This document shows positions 1 to 4,490 of a stretch of DNA of 15,979 bases, piece after piece (positions within the stretch are counted from its first letter, which is position 1; each line of letters opens with the position of its first letter). The stretch is from JAMCZZ01 sp964363695 (lineage in GTDB: Bacteria; Patescibacteriota; UBA1384; XYA2-FULL-43-10; 1-14-0-10-43-13). The stretch covers positions 1 to 15,979 of the forward strand of contig CAYIJI010000027.1 of the NCBI GenBank assembly GCA_964363695.1. Reading direction: 5' to 3'. The position numbers and the translations under genes are program-made. The notes under the pieces were generated by a model. It was not told the origin of the DNA. It ran no database searches and saw only the letters and a list, made by a program, of their open reading frames with translations.

Positions 1-30
1 AGAGTGGTGCCCGGGGATCTATACAATAGT

Positions 31-60
31 TTCTGGATTCCCGCCTTCGAGGGAATGACA
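31..60. repeat. REP-like short palindrome (ATTCCC / GGGAAT)
   Basis: A small inverted repeat, ATTCCC at 37-42 and GGGAAT at 51-56, is followed by GACA. The same pattern recurs at 3172-3195, so it is a dispersed intergenic palindrome. The rest of 1-144 contains no gene I can support, only AT-rich sequence before the tRNA. Confidence 0.6.
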
Positions 61-144
61 AAGATAGGTAATTCAATTTTGAATTGACCTCAAGCTCATT
101 TTCTGGTACATTATTTATTGTTTTTATTGTTCAAATAAAATCAT

Positions 145-221
145 CGGGGAGTGGCTCAGTTGGCTAGAGCACCGCGTTTGGGACGCGGGGGTCGGAGGTT
201 CGAGTCCTCTCTCCCCGACCA
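145..221 (+). tRNA. tRNA-Pro (anticodon TGG), CCA encoded
   Basis: Full cloverleaf. The acceptor arms CGGGGAG and CTCCCCG pair over 7 bp, followed by discriminator A and an encoded CCA. The anticodon stem CCGCG/CGCGG encloses the loop TTTGGGA, giving anticodon TGG. The D-arm region (GGCTCAGTTGGCTAGAGC) and the T-loop (GGTTCGAGTCC) are canonical. The gene is directly followed by a strong hairpin that starts inside its own 3' end. Confidence 0.97.
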
Positions 222-258
222 AAAAAAGTTCATACAAATTATGAACTTTTTTTGGTCG
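217..258 (+). terminator. Intrinsic terminator of tRNA-Pro
   Basis: An almost perfect inverted repeat of about 18-19 bp (216/217-234 with 240-257/258, loop CAAAT) begins with the GACCA of the tRNA tail and contains a run of seven T on the 3' arm. Because one arm includes the tRNA 3' end, the hairpin competes with acceptor-stem folding. Its last bases (TGGTCGA) are also the outer edge of the long inverted repeat that follows. Confidence 0.8.
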
Positions 259-457
259 AACTTACTCCACGAAGTGCGAACTTTTTTCGAACAGAATGCT
301 CAATAAATTCTTCCTGTATTTAATGTAGCAAAAATTGCTCTGAATTTCCAGAGCAAACAGCAATTTTTGCGTTATTCCAATGTTTCTCCGCCGCTTGGAG
401 GGGTGTGGGGAGGAAAAGCGGCGGCGCTAGGGAGGGAAGTTTTTCGAGTGAAGAGAA
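253..457. repeat. Long inverted repeat, left copy (about 205 bp)
   Basis: Reads as the reverse complement of 2545-2750 with about nine matches in ten by eye. Shared blocks include CGAAGTGCGAAC, AATAAATTCTTCCTG, TTTAATGTAGCAAAAATTGC, GCCGCTTGGAGGGG and GGGAAGTTTTTCGAGTGAAG. It contains internal hairpins: GCAAAAATTGC with GCAATTTTTGC around 328-370, and CCGCCGCTT with a GC-rich partner around 389-425. No reading frame is conserved. It looks like a terminal repeat of a mobile unit or a structured dispersed repeat. Confidence 0.85.
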
Positions 458-458
458 G

Positions 459-547
459 GATATCGTTGCTAAAAGACGTAGGAGCAATACTGTCGGATGA
501 GTACTGAGAACTATGCTTGGGAGTTTTTGGATTCTCAGGCCTTTTTT
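459..547 (+). other. Possible structured leader or small RNA ending in a terminator-like hairpin
   Basis: Between the long repeat and the methyltransferase promoter lie two small stems: GTTGCT (465-470) with AGCAAT (483-488), and CTGAGAA (504-510) with TTCTCAG (532-538). The second is followed by six T at 542-547. The second stem has a long loop, so termination is plausible but not strong. I recognise no known riboswitch class. It could equally be the tail end of the repeat unit. Confidence 0.3.
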
Positions 548-565
548 ATGGTAAATTTCTTATGT

Positions 566-592
566 TATAATAACTCTAGCTTAACGAAAGGG
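566..592 (+). promoter_or_regulatory. -10 box and ribosome binding site of the methyltransferase gene
   Basis: A consensus TATAAT occurs at 566-571, about 27 bases before the ATG. GAAAGGG at 586-592 is a good Shine-Dalgarno site 5 bases before the start. The -35 region is a T-run with no clear hexamer. Confidence 0.5.
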
Positions 593-597
593 CAGAC

Positions 598-1194
598 ATG
601 TCGAGACAATCAATTGCAAAAACTTACGACACTTTGGCGGATAAATATGTGAAAGAAAGCTATGAGAATCATCTTGCTGCCAATTCTTTAAAACAGTTCC
701 AAGAATTTTTGCCGAAAAACTCTAAAATATTAGATGTTGGTTGCGGCGGCGGTCAGGACTCAAAGTTCCTAGCAGAACTCGGATGCAATGTGCTCGGAAT
801 TGATATTTCCAATGAGATGATAAAGTTGGCCCAGAAACTTGCACCCAAAGCTAAATTTGTAAATACTGACCTAAGCGAATTCAATTCCAAGGAAAAATTT
901 GATGGTATTTGGTGCTGCCGTGTTTTTCATCATGTTTCATTTCAGGAGCAAGAAAATTTCTTGAAAAAACTCGGAGAATTATTAAAATCTGGCGGTATTT
1001 TGTATATAACTTGTGCAGTAAGCGATAAAAACTCCGACTTTGAAGCATTTGACTCTGGAAATGGAAATTTACTCAAAAAACGTCTGACTCCAGAATCGTT
1101 TAAGAGCATGCTTACGGATCAATGTTTTGAGATCAAACAGTCTAATTTTTGGAACGCTAAAAAGGCAATGGAGATTTTTGCCTCAAAAGTATGA
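598..1194 (+). CDS. Class I SAM-dependent methyltransferase (Methyltransf_11/25 type)
   Basis: A 198-aa stand-alone methyltransferase. Motif I, ILDVGCGGG (residues 44-52), is the S-adenosylmethionine-binding glycine loop. GIDIS (67-71) gives the acidic residue at the end of strand 2, followed by an NTDLSEF segment typical of motif III and LLKSGGILYI for the later strand. No substrate domain is attached, so the target (small molecule, quinone, RNA or protein) cannot be read from the sequence. The start is set by GAAAGGG and a consensus -10. It is the only + gene inside the long inverted repeats, opposite in orientation to the two unknown genes there, and ends near a weak terminator. Confidence 0.88.
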   Translation: MSRQSIAKTYDTLADKYVKESYENHLAANSLKQFQEFLPKNSKILDVGCGGGQDSKFLAELGCNVLGIDISNEMIKLAQKLAPKAKFVNTDLSEFNSKEKFDGIWCCRVFHHVSFQEQENFLKKLGELLKSGGILYITCAVSDKNSDFEAFDSGNGNLLKKRLTPESFKSMLTDQCFEIKQSNFWNAKKAMEIFASKV

Positions 1195-1208
1195 TACTCG
1201 GTGGTTGG

Positions 1209-1234
1209 AGCCTTCGGACTAGCAGGCTTTTTTT
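1209..1234 (+). terminator. Probable terminator of the methyltransferase gene
   Basis: AGCCT (1209-1213) and AGGCT (1224-1228) form a five-base stem with a ten-base loop that runs into seven T. The stem is short but the position, just after the stop codon, is right. Confidence 0.5.
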
Positions 1235-1328
1235 GCGACTAAAATTTATTTTAGAAGTAAACTTTTCAACAACCCCCACTGATAACAAAGAAAACTATTA
1301 CATAAAAAAGCATAAGTATTTCCAGATC

Positions 1329-1841
1329 TTACGCCTCAAGTTTGTGATCATCTAAAACTAAAGCGGGCATATATTTTTTTCTCGCTGAAATATCATAAGC
1401 CGCAGTTTTGTTATTGTCGGGATCCATTGGTCCAGGTCTCGAAGGAGTAAATTGATCCAAGCTTTGTTTTATTCGATCTAAATTTGCATTTCCAACTAGC
1501 GCTTGAGAGTCTAGATTGCGGCGAATCCTTTCCGAAATACCCGCATGATAAGAATATCCGCTTGCCTCTGCCATTTCAACAAAAGAGACGTCTTCATCAA
1601 CAGGAATCGCAAGATGGCTCAAGGTTCCCTGCAAAAAGATGCGTTTGTCAGTATCTGATTTGCTCCAAAGCACCGATGTGTTGGTTTTTGCTTCCTTAAT
1701 AGCATTAAATACTTTGGTCATTAGCTCTGGCTTATTTCCATAGATATAAATTACAATAGAGAAGATTTCCCCGACGGCTTGGCCGCGGGCCCATGGTTCC
1801 TGTTCGGAAGGGTCCAGGGCTTGCCCTGGGGTTAATACCAT
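1329..1841 (-). CDS. Unknown protein, possibly the C-terminal half of a split gene
   Basis: A 170-aa reading frame with no signal peptide or membrane segment. I do not recognise the family. Its first 25 residues (MVLTPGQALDPSEQ...) come from an unusually GC-rich stretch containing the palindrome CCAGGGC-TT-GCCCTGG. After about residue 26 the composition becomes ordinary, with an alpha/beta-looking segment (EIFSIVIYIYGNKPELMTKVFNAIKEA) and an Asn/Asp/Pro-rich end. The ATG lies inside the last codons of the upstream frame (10-nt overlap, ATGGTATTAA) and no separate Shine-Dalgarno site is evident, so it is either translated by coupling or is the remainder of one ancestral gene broken by a small insertion. 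Both halves lie inside the long inverted repeats. Confidence 0.5.
   Translation of the reverse strand: MVLTPGQALDPSEQEPWARGQAVGEIFSIVIYIYGNKPELMTKVFNAIKEAKTNTSVLWSKSDTDKRIFLQGTLSHLAIPVDEDVSFVEMAEASGYSYHAGISERIRRNLDSQALVGNANLDRIKQSLDQFTPSRPGPMDPDNNKTAAYDISARKKYMPALVLDDHKLEA
1814..1829. repeat. GC-rich palindrome at the junction of the two unknown genes
   Basis: CCAGGGC (1814-1820), TT, GCCCTGG (1823-1829) is a perfect 7-2-7 inverted repeat within a locally GC-rich patch (about 1770-1832). It lies exactly at the boundary between the two overlapping frames, which suggests a short palindromic insertion. Confidence 0.6.
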
Positions 1842-2452
1842 TTATTTGAATTGACCTCAGAAGACCCTTCCTCATCATAGACCTCCATATTCATTGCGGT
1901 CTCAGTTTGAGAGAGTAAACCATCTCTATCCATTGTCTTAAATAACTCTTCAGATATCTCGGGCATATTTGCAGTCGGAACGGAGAGATAGACCCTTCTG
2001 AGAAACCTCTTGCTCTCTATGTTTTTTTCCCGTCCAATAATACGTAACTTTTTTACTATCTTTTCGTCGCAGTAGAACTTTTGATCACCATCTTCCTCTG
2101 GATGTGCCGCTAAGTATTTTTCTCTTAAATGAATCGCCCGTTTCTTCGACGAATGTTTCTTGTCCGCCAGCATCCATTCCGGGGTTTTTGTTGATTGATC
2201 CATGGTCGCCATCCTGGCTGATAAATTATCCCAAATTTTAGAATAAGAAGTCTGACATAGTAAATTGCGATAATTCTCAAATCCGATCCTCTCAATTACT
2301 TCTAAACTATGTCCATCTTCAATTGATTTCATGTCCTCTTCAACGACTTTTGCCTCTTGAATTTTTTTTACATTAGTCGGATCAATCCAATTTTGTGGAG
2401 CATTTTGGTCTGTGCCCATATTGTCTTGAATCCAAGTAGGTAATTCACCCAT
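1832..2452 (-). CDS. Unknown soluble protein
   Basis: The frame can be opened further upstream, but the ATG at 2452 (MGELPTWIQDN...) is the better start: an AAAAGG ribosome site lies 6 bases ahead and a TATACT -10 box about 30 bases ahead, so the longer version would have to start upstream of its own promoter. The product is 206 aa, mostly charged and helical, with no membrane segment. I recognise no catalytic motif or family. A basic stretch (HSSKKRAIHLREKYLAAHPE, about residues 102-121 from this start) is the most distinctive part. It ends with TAA inside the start region of the next gene, so the two are co-transcribed. Confidence 0.6.
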   Translation of the reverse strand: MGELPTWIQDNMGTDQNAPQNWIDPTNVKKIQEAKVVEEDMKSIEDGHSLEVIERIGFENYRNLLCQTSYSKIWDNLSARMATMDQSTKTPEWMLADKKHSSKKRAIHLREKYLAAHPEEDGDQKFYCDEKIVKKLRIIGREKNIESKRFLRRVYLSVPTANMPEISEELFKTMDRDGLLSQTETAMNMEVYDEEGSSEVNSNKWY

Positions 2453-2458
2453 GATAAT

Positions 2459-2510
2459 CCTTTTTACTTTTACTATATTTAGTATACCACAAACCGATTG
2501 CTCGGTTGAA
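2459..2510 (-). promoter_or_regulatory. Promoter of the unknown gene pair, with an inverted repeat
   Basis: Read on the - strand: TATACT -10 (2481-2486) and an AAAAGG ribosome site (2459-2464) precede the ATG at 2452. A perfect 6-4-6 inverted repeat, AACCGA-TTGC-TCGGTT (2492-2507), covers the expected -35/spacer zone, where an operator could sit. The -35 hexamer itself is poor (TTCAAC), which fits activator or repressor control but does not prove it. Confidence 0.45.
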
Positions 2511-2544
2511 GATTTAGTCTTGTCCAATATATCCTGCTATTTTT

Positions 2545-2750
2545 TTCTCTTCACTCGAAAAACTTCCCTCCCCAGCGCCGCCGTTTTTCCTCCCCAAACC
2601 CCTCCAAGCGGCGGCAAAATATTAAAATAAACGCAAAAATTGCTCTTGCTCTGGAAATTCAGAGCAATTTTTGCTACATTAAATGCAGGAAGAATTTATT
2701 GAACATTTTGCTCAAAAAAAGTTCGCACTTCGTTCAGTAAATTCGACCAT
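2545..2750. repeat. Long inverted repeat, right copy (about 205 bp)
   Basis: Reverse complement of 253-457, with the same internal GCAAAAATTGC/GCAATTTTTGC hairpin and the same GC-rich GCCGCCGCTTGGAGGGG core. Its outer end (TTCGACCAT) abuts the first base of tRNA-Gly, as the left copy abuts the tRNA-Pro terminator. The two copies therefore define a unit of about 2.5 kb. Confidence 0.85.
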
Positions 2751-2825
2751 GCGGGTATCGTATAATGGTTATTATGCCTGCTTTCCAAGCAGGACATAGG
2801 GGTCCGATTCCCCTTACCCGCTCCA
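2751..2825 (+). tRNA. tRNA-Gly (anticodon TCC), CCA encoded
   Basis: Acceptor arms GCGGGTA and TACCCGC pair over 7 bp, followed by T at the discriminator position (usual for bacterial tRNA-Gly) and CCA. The anticodon stem CCTGC/GCAGG carries the loop TTTCCAA, giving anticodon TCC. The T-arm GGGGTCCGATTCCCC is normal. It sits directly against the right long inverted repeat, so its promoter must lie within that repeat. Confidence 0.96.
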
Positions 2826-2861
2826 TAAAAAATAATCATCACGAGATGGTCGTTTTTTTAT
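2826..2861 (+). terminator. Terminator of tRNA-Gly
   Basis: A hairpin with stem TAATCATC / GATGGTCG (one mismatch and G-T pairs), loop ACGA, flanked by an A-run and seven T. A near copy lies at 4085-4127. Confidence 0.65.
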
Positions 2862-2892
2862 GTGAAATATGAGACGAGCCTATGCGTTTATT

Positions 2893-2973
2893 TTAGTTTA
2901 AGCCATAACGGACACTTAAGGCATCGTTTATTTCTTTTTCAGACTGAGCTTTTTTAGCAATAATACTATTCAT
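2893..2973 (-). CDS. Possible 26-residue small protein
   Basis: A short frame (MNSIIAKKAQSEKEINDALS...) preceded by an A/T-rich box resembling a -10 (TATGATAAAAT) but with no convincing Shine-Dalgarno site. The amphipathic, Lys/Glu-rich composition looks protein-like, yet the length gives little statistical support. It may be the N-terminal remnant of a longer gene. The rest of 2865-3239 holds palindromic repeats only. Confidence 0.25.
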   Translation of the reverse strand: MNSIIAKKAQSEKEINDALSVRYGLN

Positions 2974-3049
2974 GTTTCAATTTTATCATAAATAGTTTAT
3001 TGAGCATTGTTTATGGTTTCATTGAAACTGCTCACTGTGCCCAAGATAC

Positions 3050-3195
3050 TCCTTATGTCATCCCCGTTTCTCCTTATGTCATCTCCGCCATTCGACTCTG
3101 AGCCCATCGCTCATGGTTCGAAGAGTGAAGACGGAGATCCACGATAGTAAAATCATTAAAACTATTAGTAGATTCCCTTCTTCAAGGGAATGACA
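3050..3195. repeat. Cluster of REP-like palindromes
   Basis: Two near-tandem copies of CTCCTTATGTCATC (about 3050-3084) are followed by a long imperfect hairpin with outer arms ATCTCCG (3081-3087) and CGGAGAT (3132-3138). A separate perfect 8-4-8 palindrome, ATTCCCTT-CTTC-AAGGGAAT (3172-3191), is followed by GACA. The last matches the palindrome at 37-56. These are intergenic repeat units with no coding potential. Confidence 0.65.
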
Positions 3196-3239
3196 GTGAG
3201 CGGTATGGTTTCATTTGTTATACTTTTTCTTGAAAAACA

Positions 3240-3255
3240 TGCTATTATAGAACCA
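3240..3255 (+). promoter_or_regulatory. Extended -10 promoter of mntA, possibly leaderless
   Basis: TGCTATTAT (3240-3248) matches an extended -10 element. A start site about 6-7 bases later falls on the ATG at 3255, and there is no Shine-Dalgarno site upstream, so the antitoxin may be translated from a leaderless transcript. Confidence 0.4.
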
Positions 3256-3566
3256 TGAAAACTTCAGACATTCCAAACAAAAACAGACTCGTTGATGTTA
3301 TGCGTCGGAATCAAATTGAATTCGCCGCTCTTTTTGGGTCTCGTGCCAAAGGAACCGAAAAAAAAGACAGTGATTATGACATTTTAATTGAATTTTCGCC
3401 AGAGGCAGAAGTTGGCTTATTTGAATATCAGGCAATCGAAAATGAAATTTCTTCGACTCTCGGAGAAAAAGTTGATCTTGTCACGGTTGGCGGGATAGAT
3501 AAATATATTAAAGACGAAGTATTTAGAACCATGAAAGTTATTTATGACAATAGACCAAAAAGATAA
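3255..3566 (+). CDS. mntA: MntA-type minimal nucleotidyltransferase antitoxin
   Basis: A 103-aa minimal nucleotidyltransferase. GSRAKG (28-33) is the nucleotide-binding GS loop, DSDYD (38-42) carries the paired metal-binding aspartates D40 and D42, and VDLV supplies the third (D74). Characterised members of this family neutralise the partner HEPN toxin by adding AMP groups to the tyrosine of its RNase motif. The next gene overlaps it by 23 nt, as is typical of these modules. The start is at an extended -10 without a ribosome site. The catalytic residues are intact, so activity is expected by family knowledge. Confidence 0.9.
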   Translation: MKTSDIPNKNRLVDVMRRNQIEFAALFGSRAKGTEKKDSDYDILIEFSPEAEVGLFEYQAIENEISSTLGEKVDLVTVGGIDKYIKDEVFRTMKVIYDNRPKR

Positions 3567-3888
3567 TTTAAGGCTTCAACATATTGTAGAAGCGGCGAAG
3601 CATGTCGCCGATTTTATAAATGGCGTTTCAAAAGAAGAATTTGAAGCGGACTACGAAAAGCAATCGGCGATAGTTCGGCAAATTGAAATAATCGGCGAGG
3701 CCGCCAGTAAACTGACACACGAATTTATCGAAGATCACAAAGAAATCGATTGGCCAAAAGTTGTCGGAATGCGGCACAAAATGATACATGATTATTTCGA
3801 TGTCGACGTAAATATTGTTTGGACCACGGCTATAAACAATGTCCCACCTCTAAAAGAGGCTGTTCTGAAAATTATCAAGAATAATTAA
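3544..3888 (+). CDS. hepT: HepT-type HEPN RNase toxin (DUF86)
   Basis: A 114-aa all-helical HEPN protein. The RNase signature R-x4-H-x-Y is present as R77, H82 and Y84 (GMRHKMIHDYFDVD). Y84 is the residue modified by MntA in studied systems, so both the toxin active site and the target of its antitoxin are kept. The IGEAASKL segment (50-57) is a usual conserved helix of the family. The start lies inside mntA (23-nt overlap), implying coupled translation. The pair forms a type VII toxin-antitoxin module. In other bacteria such modules act in stress response, phage defence or maintenance of mobile DNA; which applies here is unknown. Confidence 0.9.
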   Translation: MTIDQKDNLRLQHIVEAAKHVADFINGVSKEEFEADYEKQSAIVRQIEIIGEAASKLTHEFIEDHKEIDWPKVVGMRHKMIHDYFDVDVNIVWTTAINNVPPLKEAVLKIIKNN

Positions 3889-4084
3889 AGATTATTTTTA
3901 TAGTGTCTTATTTGTCTCAGTTTCAATGCTTTTGATCCTAAATCGTTTCAGAATAGAGCTATAAATCGACGGTCGTGTCTCAATTTGTTCTTGTGTGCTA
4001 CAGGGCTTAATAAACTCTCATTGTTCCGAAACATATAAAAAGAGTCGCAATACCGCTCTTTCCTAGGCGCTAGAGCCCAATGTT

Positions 4085-4127
4085 GCTCCATAAAAAGATG
4101 ATCATCGCAAGATGGTCGTTTTTTTAT
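4085..4127 (+). repeat. Imperfect copy of the tRNA-Gly 3' tip and terminator
   Basis: GCTCCATAAAAA ... ATCATC ... GATGGTCGTTTTTTTAT aligns with 2820-2861 (the tRNA-Gly end plus its terminator) with one length difference and a few mismatches. The hairpin GATGATCATC / GATGGTCGTT with a GCAA loop remains a good terminator. Only GCTCCA of the tRNA itself is kept. The preceding stretch 3889-4084 contains nothing I can call as a gene. Confidence 0.65.
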
Positions 4128-4134
4128 CACCAAC

Positions 4135-4193
4135 TTGACAAGAATACGATTAGTAAATAATATATCTATGTACCCATACCGCAGGTATTGGTA
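4135..4193 (+). promoter_or_regulatory. Promoter and CsoR-type operator of the csoR operon
   Basis: A perfect TTGACA -35 (4135-4140) is followed after 17 bases by TAATAT (4158-4163). Just downstream is a 23-bp palindrome: TACCCATACC (4171-4180), spacer GCA, GGTATTGGTA (4184-4193), with one mismatched pair. Its position at and just after the expected transcription start would allow a bound repressor to block initiation. The same palindrome lies in the copA-unit promoter. Confidence 0.8.
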
Positions 4194-4215
4194 TTTTAAT
4201 TTTTTAAGGAGAAAA

Positions 4216-4488
4216 ATGGACAGTAAAAACGAAAAGACTTTAATCAATTTTAAAAAAGCTAAAACACACATCGATAAAATTATTAAAATGATTGAAGATG
4301 GAGAGTATTGTGTCGATGTGATGCAGCAAAATTTGGCTGTCGTCGGTCTTTTGAAATCCGCGCACCAAATGCTGATGGAAGGACACTTGAACACTTGTTT
4401 TAAGAATGCAATGAAAACGAGCAACGAAAAAAGAAAACAGGAAATGATTCAGGAAATTTTGAAAGTGTCGAAGCTAGCTGGAAAATAA
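4216..4488 (+). CDS. csoR: CsoR-family copper-sensing repressor
   Basis: 90 residues from the ATG at 4216, chosen because TTTTTAAGGAG lies just upstream; the frame is open further 5', but that would run through the operator. The family's Cu(I) ligand set C-H-C is present as C32 (GEYCVDV), H57 and C61 (GHLNTC), with the usual Gln/Asn-rich second helix (QQNLAVVGLL). Known members are all-helical tetramers that leave DNA when Cu(I) binds. The first helix (KKAKTHIDKIIKMIEDG) departs from the usual RRLKRIEGQVRG form, so the DNA contacts may differ. It is the first gene of its operon, two bases before the next gene, with a matching palindrome in its own promoter and a second one before the copA unit. 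Confidence 0.88.
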   Translation: MDSKNEKTLINFKKAKTHIDKIIKMIEDGEYCVDVMQQNLAVVGLLKSAHQMLMEGHLNTCFKNAMKTSNEKRKQEMIQEILKVSKLAGK

Positions 4489-4490
4489 AA

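Noticed and set aside
1846..1862. 15-base match (TTTGAATTGACCTCA) with 78-93
   Set aside because: The similarity does not extend beyond the short block and lies inside a coding region in one place, so chance is likely.
3045..3195. Possible CRISPR array from the repeated CTCCTTATGTCATC units
   Set aside because: There are only two near-tandem copies with unequal context and no regular spacers or cas genes; they are REP-like palindromes.
4135..4215. Upstream extension of csoR to an earlier start
   Set aside because: The extension would translate the -35 box, -10 box and operator. The ATG at 4216 has a strong AAGGAG.
3948..4424. 158-residue frame on the - strand
   Set aside because: It is antisense to csoR and its promoter/operator region, has no ribosome site and its composition looks like non-coding shadow.
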